A stretch of 40,638 nucleotides of DNA from an uncultured Clostridia bacterium (lineage in GTDB: Bacteria; Bacillota; Clostridia; Christensenellales; UBA1242), in NCBI GenBank assembly GCA_944372435.1, contig CALVZD010000006.1, forward strand, positions 1 to 40,638, written 5' to 3'. The notes under the pieces are model-generated. The model was given only the letters and a program-made list of their open reading frames with translations. It made no database searches and was not told the origin of the DNA. How positions within the stretch are numbered: the first letter of the stretch is position 1; the number at the start of each line of letters is the position of its first letter. The position numbers and the translations under genes are program-made. Shown here one piece after another: positions 14,986 through 24,816 of this stretch.

Positions 14986-15853
14986 AAAACTCCTCCACTA
15001 TCCTTTCGATTTGTGCTTCATCCGAGCGCAAAAGCTGCTTGCAGCCCAGGCCGCGAATGAAAGTCATCTGCCTTTTTGCATAATTTCGAGTGTGCTGTTT
15101 TATCAAATTGACCGCCTCGTCAAGATTGATTTCGCCGTCAAGATAGGACAAAACTTCTTTGTAGCCTATCGCATTCATCGACTGATTTTTAAGAGTCAAC
15201 CCCTGCCTTTTCAGGCGCCTCACTTCGTCGATAAGTCCGCCCTCGATCATCTTGTCGACGCGAGCGTTGATCCTTTCATAAAGCTCGTCTCGAGGAGCCG
15301 TGAGCGCCAAAACCAGACAGTCGTATTCTGGCTTTTGCGACGAAACCTTTTTGCCCTCCATTGCAATTTGAACCGCCCTGACAAGCCTGCGTTTGTTGAA
15401 TTTGTCGATTGTTTCGGCTTTTTGAGGGTCAAGTTTTTTTAATTTTTCCAGGAGCTCTTCCTCTGATAAGGCGTCAAGCGTTTGTTTGAGGCTTTCATCC
15501 TGCCCCTCGCCACCAAAATCATAGCCTTCGGTGAGCGCTTTGATATACAGCCCGGTTCCACCAACGATGACAGGAAACTTTCCGCGTGAGGCGATTTCAG
15601 CAATCAGCTGTTTTGTAAGTTTCACAAAGTCGAACACCGAAAAGTTTTCGTCCGGCTGCAAAATGTCGATCGCATGGTGTTTGACGAGAGCTTGCTCCTG
15701 CTTTGTCACTTTTGCCGACCCCACATCCAAACCCTTGAAAACCTGAACCGAGTCTGCCGAAATTATCTCGCCGTTAAACTTTTGCGCGAGCTTTATGGCA
15801 ACATCACTCTTTCCAACCCCAGTTGGACCAAGAATAAAAAGCACCTTTTGCAT
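14966..15853 (-). CDS. miaA: tRNA dimethylallyltransferase MiaA
   Basis: MiaA adds dimethylallyl to N6 of A37 in tRNAs reading U-starting codons; MiaB, encoded at the other end of this operon, then methylthiolates it. The protein has 295 residues. The P-loop GPTGVGKSD is at 9-17, ISADSVQVFKGLDVGSAK follows, then HHAIDI and GGTGLYIKALTEG. I chose the ATG at 15853, which overlaps the mutL TGA (TGATG), over the GTG one codon upstream. AAAAGGA provides a ribosome binding site. Confidence 0.96.
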   Translation of the reverse strand: MQKVLFILGPTGVGKSDVAIKLAQKFNGEIISADSVQVFKGLDVGSAKVTKQEQALVKHHAIDILQPDENFSVFDFVKLTKQLIAEIASRGKFPVIVGGTGLYIKALTEGYDFGGEGQDESLKQTLDALSEEELLEKLKKLDPQKAETIDKFNKRRLVRAVQIAMEGKKVSSQKPEYDCLVLALTAPRDELYERINARVDKMIEGGLIDEVRRLKRQGLTLKNQSMNAIGYKEVLSYLDGEINLDEAVNLIKQHTRNYAKRQMTFIRGLGCKQLLRSDEAQIERIVEEFYDDKRN

Positions 15854-17772
15854 CACACGATCCTTTTAAAGAGCTTTTCAAAATCGCGCTTTGTCATGAG
15901 TGCGACGATCGGTCTGCCGTGCGGACACAGCAAAACCCCTTTTCTCACTTGCTCTAAAAGGCTTGCGATTGCTGCTTTATCCAAGCTGTCGCCTGCTTTT
16001 ATCGCGTGCTTGCAGGCGTGTTGAGCTAGCCTTTCTTTCAAAACCTCACTTGCGGATTTTGACCATATGGAATCATCCGCAAGCACCTCATCAAAAAACT
16101 TTTGCAGCGATATGCTTGAAAGCAAAAGTGGCACCGCGCTGACTTGCAAGCCGCTCTTTGTTTCGGCAAGTTCAAATCCAAGCTGCGAAAGCGCGGTTTC
16201 GGCATCCTGAATTTTTGTTTTGTCTTTTGAAGAAAGCTGCAAGTCAAAATTGACGAGCAAAGACTGCTTTATCACTTGCTGCTTTTCGGCTTGCGCGCAA
16301 AGTTTGTCAAAAAGCACCCTTTCATGCGCTGCGTGCTGATCGATGAAGTACACCTTTTCGTCGAGCTCGACCACGATGTAGGTGTCAAAGATAGTTCCTA
16401 GAATTTTCATCTGACTTGCTATGCTTGCGTCGATAAAACTGCTTTGAGCGACAGGTTTGTCAAAATCAGCTGCGTGGCGCGCCTCTGACTGATCAAAAAA
16501 GATCGGACCGCCGCGTTTGTTTATTGGGATATCCTCTTCGATTGTGATGTTCATAAAATCTGGAGTTTTGATCTTGACCTTTTCGGTTTTGATCTCAACT
16601 TCTTGCGGAGGCAGCTGCACCTTTTCTCTGTTGTGAGGCAGCACATAGCTTTTGCCCTCTTTTTTTGGAAGAGGGTCCAAATCAACGATCGGAATATGCC
16701 GAAACCCCTGCTCATTTTCAGGCGCTTGCAGCTCGGTTTGAGTGAACTGATGCTCGTCGATTTTTTCGTTTTCAACTGAGGCGATCATGTCCTCTTTTTC
16801 AAGTGCTTCTCGCACAGCACCTAAGACAAAAGAAAAAATCTCGTTTGGGTTTTGAAACTTGACCTCTTTTTTTGTTGGATGAATGTTGACATCGACGATC
16901 TCAGGATCAACCTTGAGCCCAAGCACGAAAATAGGAAATCGCCCTTTCATCAAAAACGGATCAAACGCGCCTTGAACAGCTGATGAGACGAGATAGTTTT
17001 CGACAAATCTGCCATTGACAAAAAGCGTTTGATACGAGCGGTTTGAGCGCGAAAATTTTGGGCTGACAATAAAGCCTGAAAGGCTGACACCTGGCATTTC
17101 TGCCTCAACTTTTATCAGCTTGTCATAGACTTGTTTTCCATATATTGTGTATATTATGTCAGACAACTCAGTAGATATTGTGTTGTAGATCTGTTTGCCG
17201 TCGGCTACATACAAGAAGGATATCTCAGGATGAGCCAGCATAAATTTTTCGACAAGGTGGGTTATTTCAGCCTCTTCACGCTTTGCTTTGCGCAAAAACT
17301 TTTCTCGCACAGGCGCGTTGTAAAACAGGTCACTTGCCTCGATCGTGGTGCCTTTGTTTCTTGCAACATCCTTGAGCTCGCTGAAAAGCCCGCCGTCAAT
17401 TCTGATGCTCGACCCGATCTCAGCCTCCTCTGTTTTTGAGGACGCGTAGATGTGGCATACCGACGCGATAGACGCGAGAGCCTCACCTCTAAATCCAAGT
17501 GTGTGAATTCGGTCGAGGTCTTCTAAGCTCTTAATTTTGCTCGTCGCGTGAGGCAGAAACGCCTTTTCGAGGTCCTCTCTGTCGATGCCATGGCCGTTGT
17601 CAGAGATGGTGATCTTTTTTTTGCCGCCTTCTTCGATTTCGATGCTGATCACGCTTGCACCAGCGTCGATGCTGTTTTCGACAAGCTCTTTGACTATTGA
17701 CGCAGGTCTTTCGACAACTTCGCCGGCAGCTATACGATTGAATATCGTGCTGTCCAATAGCTGAATTTTCAT
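15853..17772 (-). CDS. mutL: DNA mismatch repair protein MutL with endonuclease motifs
   Basis: MutL links MutS mismatch recognition to strand removal. The 639-residue protein has the N-terminal GHKL ATPase (IAAGEVVERPASIVKELVENSIDAGA, DNGHGI, HATSKI, LGFRGEALASIASV). A variable linker follows, then a C-terminal domain with DQHAAHERVLFD near 476, an ACKHAIKAGD motif and CPHGRP near 614. These are the metal-binding endonuclease motifs of MutH-less bacteria, so this MutL should nick DNA. The ATG overlaps the mutS TGA (ATGA) and has AAGGAGG upstream. Confidence 0.97.
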   Translation of the reverse strand: MKIQLLDSTIFNRIAAGEVVERPASIVKELVENSIDAGASVISIEIEEGGKKKITISDNGHGIDREDLEKAFLPHATSKIKSLEDLDRIHTLGFRGEALASIASVCHIYASSKTEEAEIGSSIRIDGGLFSELKDVARNKGTTIEASDLFYNAPVREKFLRKAKREEAEITHLVEKFMLAHPEISFLYVADGKQIYNTISTELSDIIYTIYGKQVYDKLIKVEAEMPGVSLSGFIVSPKFSRSNRSYQTLFVNGRFVENYLVSSAVQGAFDPFLMKGRFPIFVLGLKVDPEIVDVNIHPTKKEVKFQNPNEIFSFVLGAVREALEKEDMIASVENEKIDEHQFTQTELQAPENEQGFRHIPIVDLDPLPKKEGKSYVLPHNREKVQLPPQEVEIKTEKVKIKTPDFMNITIEEDIPINKRGGPIFFDQSEARHAADFDKPVAQSSFIDASIASQMKILGTIFDTYIVVELDEKVYFIDQHAAHERVLFDKLCAQAEKQQVIKQSLLVNFDLQLSSKDKTKIQDAETALSQLGFELAETKSGLQVSAVPLLLSSISLQKFFDEVLADDSIWSKSASEVLKERLAQHACKHAIKAGDSLDKAAIASLLEQVRKGVLLCPHGRPIVALMTKRDFEKLFKRIV

Positions 17773-20366
17773 TTTTCCTCCTTGATTTTTTGAGCTAGGT
17801 CTGACAAGATTTCGAGCGCTTTTAATGGTGAAATCTGGTTTGGATCCAAATCTTTGACCGCGTCAAAAATTTCGTCTTTTAGTTTTGAGGTGTCCTTTTC
17901 CTCACCCTCTTCTTGCGAAAGAGAAAGGTCGAGTTTTAGGTTTTGACTTTCCAAAAGTTTACTGATCTCTTTTGCGCGAACGAGCACCGATTTTGGCAGG
18001 CCTGCCATGCGAGCCACCTCGATACCAAAGCTTTTATTGGCGCCGCCTCTGACGATTTTGCGCAGAAAAAGCACTTGGCCCTGCGTTTCCTTGACCAAGA
18101 TTTTGTAGTTTTTTACGCCTTTAAGATGACCTTCAAGCTCGGTGAGCTCATGATAATGGGTTGCAAAAAGCGTTTTTGCTGGCAAAAATTTTGCCAAATG
18201 TTCAACCACGCTCCACGCGATTGAAAGCCCATCAAAAGTCGAGGTGCCTCTGCCGATTTCGTCGAGTATGATCAGGCTGTTTTCAGTGGCGTTTGCAAGG
18301 ATTGAGGCAACCTCGCTCATTTCGACCATGAAAGTGCTTTGACCAAAGGCCAGGTCATCGCTCGCGCCAACCCTTGTGAAAATTCTGTCAGTGATTGCGA
18401 TCTCTGCCCTGCTTGCTGGCACAAAGCTGCCGATGTGAGCCATAAAGGTTATCAGCGCGACCTGACGCATATAGGTGCTTTTGCCTGCCATATTTGGCCC
18501 TGTTATAATCATGATCTGATCGTCGCCCAGCGAAAGATATGTGTCATTTGCGATGAAGGTGTTATCCTTTAAAAATGCTTCGACAACCGGATGACGACCG
18601 CCTTCGATGACTATCTTTCCGCCCTTGTCGTTTAAAACCGGGCGAGCGAAGCTGTTTTGTGAGGCGCACTGAGCAAGCGAAAATATCACATCCACTTGGC
18701 TGATTGCATCAGCGGTTTTGAGCAGCGAATCCACCATCGTGAGCAGGTGCTTTTTGAGCTCAGAGAATATCACATCTTCAAGCTTTATCGCCTTTTCCTC
18801 TGCGCCTGTTATTTGGCTTTCAAGCAGTTTTAAATCCTCAGTGACAAACCGCTCGTTGTTTGCGACGGTCTGTTTGCGCTTGTAAAAGATAGGCACGCGG
18901 TCAAGGTCGCGTTTGTTGACCTCGATGCAGTAGCCATACACCCTTGTGTTGATGATTTTCAGGTTTTTTATGCCTGTCTTTTCGCGCTCCTCTTCTTCAA
19001 GCTTCAAAATCCATGCCTTGCCGTCGGCTTTCATCGCTCTCAATTTGTCAAGCTCGGTGTTGAAGCCGTCTTTGATGTAGCCCCCTGCTTTTGTGAGGTA
19101 TGGCGCGTTGTCATTTATCGCCTTTGAAAGCAGTTCGAAAAGCTCTTCAAACCCTCCGATCTCTTGCACCTCGCCATCAAGACCTTGGCAGGAAGAGAGA
19201 ATGTTTTTAAGCTCAGGTAGAGGTTTGAGCGAGTTTTTGAGTGAAAGCAGATCTTTTGGCGAAACAGAGCCATACGCGATCTTGCCTGCAAGGCGCTCGA
19301 TGTCGCCAATTTGCGACAAAGTTGCACTCAGCTGATCACGCATAACCGGCTTTTTGACAAGCATTTCAACCTTGTCAAGTCGCTCGTTTATCTTTTGCTT
19401 CGACTGCAACGGATGATCGAAAATATACCTAAATTTTCGCGCGCCCATGCTGGTTTTGGTTTTGTCGAGCAGCCACAAAAGCGAGCCATAGCGCTTGCGA
19501 TCGCGGATGGTTTCGACAAGCTCCAAATTTCGCCTTGCGGTCGTGTCGATTTGCATATAGTCGGTGTTTTTGACGAGGTTCATCCTCTTTATGCTGCCAA
19601 TTTGGCGCTTTTGCGTTTCGGTCAGATATTCAAGCAGCGCTCCGCAAGCGAGGATCGCCTCTTTTTTGTTTTCGACTTCATAAATTTTTTGATAGTTTTC
19701 GCCAAACTGCTTTTTTAAATTGCCGTCTGCGCGCTCCAACCTGAACGCCCAGTTGTAATATACCTGCGCCTTTGGCAGCGAGCCAAAATTTTGAAGCGGC
19801 AACGAGGCGTAAAGCTCTTTTGCCTCATCATTTGTCAAAACTTCGCTCGGAGACACTCGCGTGAGGATGTCTGTGAGCGAGCTTGAAAGATTTTCGGTGA
19901 TGTATTCAACTTCAAAAAGCCCTGTCGTTATGTCGGAGTATGCCACGCCAAGCTTGTCCCCAACTTTTGCGATGCAGATGATGAAGTTGTTTTTTGCGCT
20001 TTCCAGCATCTCTTCGTCGGTGATCGTGCCAGCCGTCACCACGCGTGAGACATATCTTTTCATCATGCCCTTTTCGCCTGGTTTGAGCTCAGCTTGCTCG
20101 CAAATTGCCACCTTTTTGCCCATGCTGACGAGCTTTGAAAGATAGCCTTGCGCTGCGTGCGCTGGAACGCCGCACATGACGTTGCCAGCTCGATGCGTGA
20201 GCGTGAGGTCAAGCAGCCTGCTCACCTCGATCGCGTCTTCAAAAAACATCTCATAAAAGTCGCCAAGGCGGAAGAAAAGCACACAGTCTGGATGCTGCAT
20301 TTTGAGTGTGTGATATTGCCCCATCATGCCTTTTGGCTGAGCAAGGCTTGCTATTTCTTCTGACAT
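17769..20366 (-). CDS. mutS: DNA mismatch repair protein MutS
   Basis: MutS binds mismatches as a dimer and uses ATP to clamp and signal MutL. The 865-residue protein has the mismatch-contacting FYEMFFEDA (Phe-x-Glu) near residue 37. The connector and lever domains are present, and the ATPase has GPNMAGKST near 622 and DEIGRGTSTFDG. The C-terminus includes the helical tail. Length is standard. The start at 20366 has AGAGG 8 nt upstream and lies 16 nt inside the 3' end of miaB, so the two overlap in different frames. Confidence 0.97.
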   Translation of the reverse strand: MSEEIASLAQPKGMMGQYHTLKMQHPDCVLFFRLGDFYEMFFEDAIEVSRLLDLTLTHRAGNVMCGVPAHAAQGYLSKLVSMGKKVAICEQAELKPGEKGMMKRYVSRVVTAGTITDEEMLESAKNNFIICIAKVGDKLGVAYSDITTGLFEVEYITENLSSSLTDILTRVSPSEVLTNDEAKELYASLPLQNFGSLPKAQVYYNWAFRLERADGNLKKQFGENYQKIYEVENKKEAILACGALLEYLTETQKRQIGSIKRMNLVKNTDYMQIDTTARRNLELVETIRDRKRYGSLLWLLDKTKTSMGARKFRYIFDHPLQSKQKINERLDKVEMLVKKPVMRDQLSATLSQIGDIERLAGKIAYGSVSPKDLLSLKNSLKPLPELKNILSSCQGLDGEVQEIGGFEELFELLSKAINDNAPYLTKAGGYIKDGFNTELDKLRAMKADGKAWILKLEEEEREKTGIKNLKIINTRVYGYCIEVNKRDLDRVPIFYKRKQTVANNERFVTEDLKLLESQITGAEEKAIKLEDVIFSELKKHLLTMVDSLLKTADAISQVDVIFSLAQCASQNSFARPVLNDKGGKIVIEGGRHPVVEAFLKDNTFIANDTYLSLGDDQIMIITGPNMAGKSTYMRQVALITFMAHIGSFVPASRAEIAITDRIFTRVGASDDLAFGQSTFMVEMSEVASILANATENSLIILDEIGRGTSTFDGLSIAWSVVEHLAKFLPAKTLFATHYHELTELEGHLKGVKNYKILVKETQGQVLFLRKIVRGGANKSFGIEVARMAGLPKSVLVRAKEISKLLESQNLKLDLSLSQEEGEEKDTSKLKDEIFDAVKDLDPNQISPLKALEILSDLAQKIKEEK

Positions 20367-21484
20367 TTTTTTGCCTCTTTTTGTATTTTTTTCTCCAAAG
20401 CCAAAAGCTTGTTCACCCTTTGCTTTTTGACTTCGAGCGGAATTTGACCCTCCATTTTTGCCGCCACTGTGCCCTCACGAGGAGAATACATGAAAGCAAA
20501 AATTCCGTCAAATTTGACCTTTTCAACGAGCGACATGGTGTCTTCAAACTCCTCTTCGGTTTCAGTTGGAAAGCCTACGATAAAGTCGGAGGTTATTTTG
20601 ACATTTGGGATGCGCGATTTTATTTTTTCGATTATCGAAAGATAGTGCTCACGCGTGTATTTGCGGTTCATGAGCTTTAAAATCCGATTGTTTCCGCTTT
20701 GAGCAGGAAGATGAATTTCTTTTAAAACCTTGTCGTTTGTGGCGATCTCTTCGATCAGCTCGTCTGTCAGATCCTTTGGATGCGAGGTCATAAAGCCGAC
20801 TTTGAAATCTCCGTTAGCCGCAGTGACAAGCCTTAAAAGTTCGGCAAAGCTCACGCTTGGCGAAAGGTCTTTGCCATAGGAGTTGACATTCTGCCCAAGC
20901 AGCGTGATTTTGTCATACTGACCGCTTGCTGCGATCTGTTTAACCTCGCTGAGTATGTTTTCCACTGAGCGCGAATGCTCTCTTCCTCGCACATATGGCA
21001 CGATGCAATAGGTGCAAAAGTTGTTGCAGCCCTGCATGATGTTGACCCACGCGTTTTTGCCGCTCGAACGGTTGTAACCTTGCTCTTCGTCAAGCTCGCC
21101 TTCGCTCCAAAGCTCAAACACCTTTTGGTTTTTTGCCTTTGCGATATATTCGCCGATTTTGTGCAAATTGAAGGTGCCCAAAATTACATCAACAAACGGA
21201 AATTTTTGTTTAAAAAGTTTAGCCGTCTCTTCTTTTTGCGTCATGCATCCACAAACGGCAATAACAAGCTCAGGGCGCGATTTTTTGAGTTTTTTTAACG
21301 CCCCTACATTGCCGAAAACACGCTCTTCCGCTCCCTCTCGAATTGCACAGGTGTTGAACACGATCACGTCGGCATCCTCGCGATTTGGCGTGAACTGATA
21401 GCCCATGTTTTCGAGGATAAACGAGATCTTTTCTGACTCATGCACATTCATCTGGCAGCCATATGTGACTATGTGATATAACAT
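20351..21484 (-). CDS. miaB: tRNA methylthiotransferase MiaB lacking the TRAM domain
   Basis: MiaB makes ms2i6A37 in tRNA using two [4Fe-4S] clusters and SAM. From the ATG at 21484 there are 377 residues. The UPF0004 cysteines are C10, C46 and C80; the radical-SAM cysteines are C153, C157 and C160 (CNNFCTYC). The radical-SAM barrel is complete up to FAFMYSPREGTVAAKM. The protein then ends after a lysine-rich helix (KKIQKEAKKCQKK), where orthologues continue with a TRAM RNA-binding domain of about 65 residues. The mutS start overlaps its stop, so there is no room for it. I chose the second ATG because a promoter ends exactly 6 nt before it; C10 forbids later starts. Confidence 0.92.
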   Translation of the reverse strand: MLYHIVTYGCQMNVHESEKISFILENMGYQFTPNREDADVIVFNTCAIREGAEERVFGNVGALKKLKKSRPELVIAVCGCMTQKEETAKLFKQKFPFVDVILGTFNLHKIGEYIAKAKNQKVFELWSEGELDEEQGYNRSSGKNAWVNIMQGCNNFCTYCIVPYVRGREHSRSVENILSEVKQIAASGQYDKITLLGQNVNSYGKDLSPSVSFAELLRLVTAANGDFKVGFMTSHPKDLTDELIEEIATNDKVLKEIHLPAQSGNNRILKLMNRKYTREHYLSIIEKIKSRIPNVKITSDFIVGFPTETEEEFEDTMSLVEKVKFDGIFAFMYSPREGTVAAKMEGQIPLEVKKQRVNKLLALEKKIQKEAKKCQKK

Positions 21485-21490
21485 AGACAT

Positions 21491-21519
21491 AGTATACAAA
21501 AAAATTAAACTTTTTGCAA
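21491..21519 (-). promoter_or_regulatory. Promoter of the miaB operon, predicted leaderless, with an operator-like dyad
   Basis: TTGCAA (21519-21514), 17 nt, then TATACT (21496-21491) on the minus strand. The ATG at 21484 follows 6 nt later. The -35 is part of the dyad GCAAAT-A-ATTTGC (21516-21528), which lies midway between miaB and the divergent penicillin-binding protein gene and may be a shared operator. Confidence 0.8.
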
Positions 21520-21552
21520 ATAATTTGCTTTTAAAGTGGCATATTAAGAAAT

Positions 21553-23772
21553 ATGAAGAAATTTGTCAAAATATCGCTGATAACTGTCGGTGCCGTGCTG
21601 CTTGTGCTTGGCCTTGGTTTGTCGATTTTTGTCGGAGTAAGTTTGACAAAATATAGCCATCTTGAACTTGACGAAAATTTGCTCGCAAGCCCAACGGCGA
21701 ACGTTTTGATACTTGACAAAGAAAACCGACCTATTGAGGAAGAGAACACCGAAACCGTGAAATTTGCCTCATTAAATCAGTTGCCGCCATATGTTGCGCA
21801 GGCGTTTATCTCCGTCGAGGACAAGGATTTTTATCATCATAATGGCTTGAATTACAAACGAATTGCAAAGGCTGTGATTTCAAATTTAAAATCGCACAGT
21901 TTGAAAGAGGGCGCCTCGACGATCAGTCAGCAGCTCATCAAAAACACTCACCTTTCGTCAGAAAAGACTTTTGAGCGAAAACTCAAAGAGATCGCCCTGA
22001 CAAAAAAATTGGAAAAATATCACTCGAAAGATGAGATTTTGGAAAAATATTTGAATGTCATCTATTATGGCAACAACTGCTATGGCATCGAAAATGCGGC
22101 AAATTATTATTTTTCAAAACCGGCAAAAGAGCTTTCGCTGGCAGAGAGTGCCCTGCTTTCTGGCATGATAAAGTCACCAAACAAATATTCGCCTATAACA
22201 AAGGAGGAAGACTGCCTCAAACGCCGCAATTTGGTTTTAGACGAAATGAAAAAGGATGGTTACATAACCGAAGAGCAGGCAGAGAGAGCAAAGCGCGAGC
22301 AAATTGGGCTTTGCCTGCAATCGCACAACTCCAATCGCCTCAACTCTTACTCTGAGGCAGCACTCAGCGAAGCATGCAAAATTTTGGAGATGCCAGCAAA
22401 GTCGATCGCAATATCCGGCTACAAAATCCACACCTATCAAGATCGAGACAAGCAAGCGAGGCTTGCAAGCGCGCTGCAAAGCGAAGATTTTGGCTCAGCT
22501 GACTTTGCAGGAATTGTTTTGGATGTCAAAAAGCACGGAGTGAGCGCCTATCTTGGCAGCAGCGCTTACAAAATTTTGGACGCAAAAAGGCAGCCCGGCT
22601 CGATTATAAAGCCGATCTTGGTGTATGCGCCTGCGCTGAATGAGGATCTGATTTCGCCTTCGACTCAACTTGTCGACGAGCCTCTTGTGCTGAGCGGCTA
22701 CTCCCCTAAAAATGTCGACGGAAAATATCGCGGCTATGTTTCAGCCAAAGAGGCTCTCGCAAAATCTATCAATATTCCTGCGATCAAAGTTTTGTCATAT
22801 GTTGGCATAGAAAATGCTAAGGCATATGCGAGCGAGCTTGGCCTCGAATTTGACGAGCAGGACGACTCGTATGCCTTGGCTCTTGGCGGAATGACTTATG
22901 GCGATAACCTTTTGACGCTTGCTGGCGCGTATTCCGCTTTTCCTAATTTGGGCAAATTTGCCGAGCCTTGTTTTGTGGAATACATAACAGACAAGGCAGG
23001 CAAAATCATATATCGTCACAAGCCACAGGAAAAACAGGTTTTGCGCGAGGATTGCTGCTATCTTTTGACCACGATGCTGGAAGAGAGCACCGAAACTGGC
23101 ACCGCCAAAGCGTTGAAGCCACTGGATTTGCCGCTCGCTTCAAAGACCGGAACCGTCGGAAAAGGCAAGGAAAATTTGGACGCATACAACATCACCTACT
23201 CGCCAAGCGAGGTTTGCGGAGTTTGGGTGGGCAATTTGGATAACGCGCCAATCACCATCGCAGGCGGAAACGAGCCCACAAGATGCGTGAGAAGATATTT
23301 TGAGGGCGCAGATGAGGCAGAGGTTTTCACTATGCCAGAATCAGTCGTTGAAAGAGAGATCGACCTTGTCAGTTTACAGGACGAGCACATTGTGCGCCTT
23401 GCAAGTTCCTCGCAGCCGTCAAAATACAAAACCAAAGCGCTGTTTTCGCGCTTTAATGAGCCGAAAGAGATTTCGTCTTGCTTTGAAGAGACGCAGGAAA
23501 CCTTTTTTGATGTCAGCGAAAAGGATGGCACAGTTTTTGTGAATTTTCAAGCAAAAAGGCAGATCGAATATCGCTTTTTTGACGGAGAAAGTTTGCTTGA
23601 AAAAGTGACCGATTTTGCTGGCGAAAAAAATTTGGAGTTTAAAATAAAAGACTGCTTGATAATAAAATATGGCTTTGATGAAAGCCATATAAAAGAAAAG
23701 TGTTTTAAGTTTTCAAGCCTGAATCGCACATCTCAGCCCTCGCCTGAAAAAAAGCGCAAGTGGCTGGTGTGA
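21553..23772 (+). CDS. Class A penicillin-binding protein (PBP1A type)
   Basis: This bifunctional enzyme polymerises glycan strands and cross-links peptides outside the membrane. The 739-residue protein has one N-terminal membrane anchor (about 7-29). The GT51 transglycosylase has catalytic E89 in VEDKDFYHH, plus EGASTISQQLIKN and AESALLSGM. The transpeptidase has S350/K353 (GSIIKP), SIN (405-407) and KTGT (from 531). The last 130 residues are a variable tail. No ribosome binding site precedes the ATG; an extended -10 like TGGCATATT ends 7 nt before it, so a leaderless mRNA is possible. It converges on recA with a 2 nt gap. Confidence 0.94.
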   Translation: MKKFVKISLITVGAVLLVLGLGLSIFVGVSLTKYSHLELDENLLASPTANVLILDKENRPIEEENTETVKFASLNQLPPYVAQAFISVEDKDFYHHNGLNYKRIAKAVISNLKSHSLKEGASTISQQLIKNTHLSSEKTFERKLKEIALTKKLEKYHSKDEILEKYLNVIYYGNNCYGIENAANYYFSKPAKELSLAESALLSGMIKSPNKYSPITKEEDCLKRRNLVLDEMKKDGYITEEQAERAKREQIGLCLQSHNSNRLNSYSEAALSEACKILEMPAKSIAISGYKIHTYQDRDKQARLASALQSEDFGSADFAGIVLDVKKHGVSAYLGSSAYKILDAKRQPGSIIKPILVYAPALNEDLISPSTQLVDEPLVLSGYSPKNVDGKYRGYVSAKEALAKSINIPAIKVLSYVGIENAKAYASELGLEFDEQDDSYALALGGMTYGDNLLTLAGAYSAFPNLGKFAEPCFVEYITDKAGKIIYRHKPQEKQVLREDCCYLLTTMLEESTETGTAKALKPLDLPLASKTGTVGKGKENLDAYNITYSPSEVCGVWVGNLDNAPITIAGGNEPTRCVRRYFEGADEAEVFTMPESVVEREIDLVSLQDEHIVRLASSSQPSKYKTKALFSRFNEPKEISSCFEETQETFFDVSEKDGTVFVNFQAKRQIEYRFFDGESLLEKVTDFAGEKNLEFKIKDCLIIKYGFDESHIKEKCFKFSSLNRTSQPSPEKKRKWLV
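23661..23690 (-). terminator. recA terminator inside the penicillin-binding protein gene
   Basis: A perfect 10 bp stem (23667-23676 with 23681-23690, loop GATG) is followed on the minus strand by TTTATT. It lies about 85 nt past the recA stop, within the plus-strand PBP coding region. Confidence 0.65.
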
Positions 23773-23774
23773 GA

Positions 23775-24797
23775 TCACTCCTCACCGATTTCGGTTGGAA
23801 GACCGGTGTTGGAAACGGCAGCCTTGATTTTTTCTTCAATCTCTTTGTAAAGCTCTGGATTTGCCTCTAAGTAAGCCTTGGTGTTTTCTTTGCCCTGACC
23901 GATTTTTTCGTCGTTGTAAGCGAACCAAGATCCAGACTTTTTGATTATGCCAAACTGCAAAGCAAGGTCGACGATGCAGCCGGTTTTTGAAATGCCTTTG
24001 CCATAGATGATCTCAAACTCAGCAACTTTGAAAGGAGGAGCGAGCTTGTTTTTGACAACTTTGACTTTGGTTTTGTTGCCGATCACATTGGCGCCGTCTT
24101 TGATCGCCTCGCCTTTGCGCACATCGAGTCGGACGCTGGCATAAAATTTGAGCGCTTTGCCGCCTGCCGTGGTTTCTGGTGAGCCATAAACAACGCCGAT
24201 TTTGTCACGCAGCTGGTTGATGAAGATCACCGTTGTGTTGGATTTGTTGATCGCGCCGGTCAGCTTTCTGAGCGCTTGCGACATCATCCTTGCCTGCAAG
24301 CCAACATGGCTGTCGCCCATTTCGCCGTCGATCTCTGCCTTTGGTGTGAGCGCTGCAACCGAGTCGACAACAACGATGTCAACTCCGCCCGAGCGCACCA
24401 GCATATCGCAGATGTTGAGCGCCTGCTCACCGTTGTCTGGCTGAGAGATGTAAAGGTCTTTTAAAACCACTCCGAGCTTTTCGGCATAACTTGGATCAAG
24501 TGCGTGCTCTGCATCGATAAACGCTGCTGTGCCGCCCATCTTTTGTGCTTCTGCAATTATGTGAAGCGAAACCGTGGTCTTTCCCGAAGATTCCGGCCCG
24601 TAGATTTCGATAACCCTTCCCCTTGGAACGCCGCCTATGCCGAGTGCAAGGTCGAGCGTCAGGCATCCTGTTGGGATGACATCAACCTTTTGATTTGTCG
24701 TGTCGCCAAGCTTCATGATTGCACCTTTGCCGTAGTGCTTTTCAATTTGCATGAGCGCTTCGGTGAGTGCGTCCTCTTTTGATAATTTTTTTTCCAT
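23775..24797 (-). CDS. recA: Recombinase RecA
   Basis: RecA polymerises on single-stranded DNA, drives strand exchange and triggers the SOS response. The 340-residue protein has the P-loop GPESSGKTT at about 65-73, the MAW-type [11 protein letters not shown], the L1/L2 loop regions (EGEMGDSH-like [22 protein letters not shown] and [27 protein letters not shown]) and an acidic C-terminus. GAGGAG precedes the ATG. It is the last gene of the ftsK-rimO-pgsA-recA run, 19 nt after pgsA. I saw no GAAC-N4-GTTC SOS box immediately upstream; the cinA gene that often precedes recA is missing. Confidence 0.98.
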   Translation of the reverse strand: MEKKLSKEDALTEALMQIEKHYGKGAIMKLGDTTNQKVDVIPTGCLTLDLALGIGGVPRGRVIEIYGPESSGKTTVSLHIIAEAQKMGGTAAFIDAEHALDPSYAEKLGVVLKDLYISQPDNGEQALNICDMLVRSGGVDIVVVDSVAALTPKAEIDGEMGDSHVGLQARMMSQALRKLTGAINKSNTTVIFINQLRDKIGVVYGSPETTAGGKALKFYASVRLDVRKGEAIKDGANVIGNKTKVKVVKNKLAPPFKVAEFEIIYGKGISKTGCIVDLALQFGIIKKSGSWFAYNDEKIGQGKENTKAYLEANPELYKEIEEKIKAAVSNTGLPTEIGEE

Positions 24798-24816
24798 ATC
24801 TTTCTCCTCTTAAAAA

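Noticed and set aside
15854..15856. GTG as the miaA start
   Set aside because: The adjacent ATG at 15853 is the better codon and overlaps the mutL stop in the usual coupled fashion.
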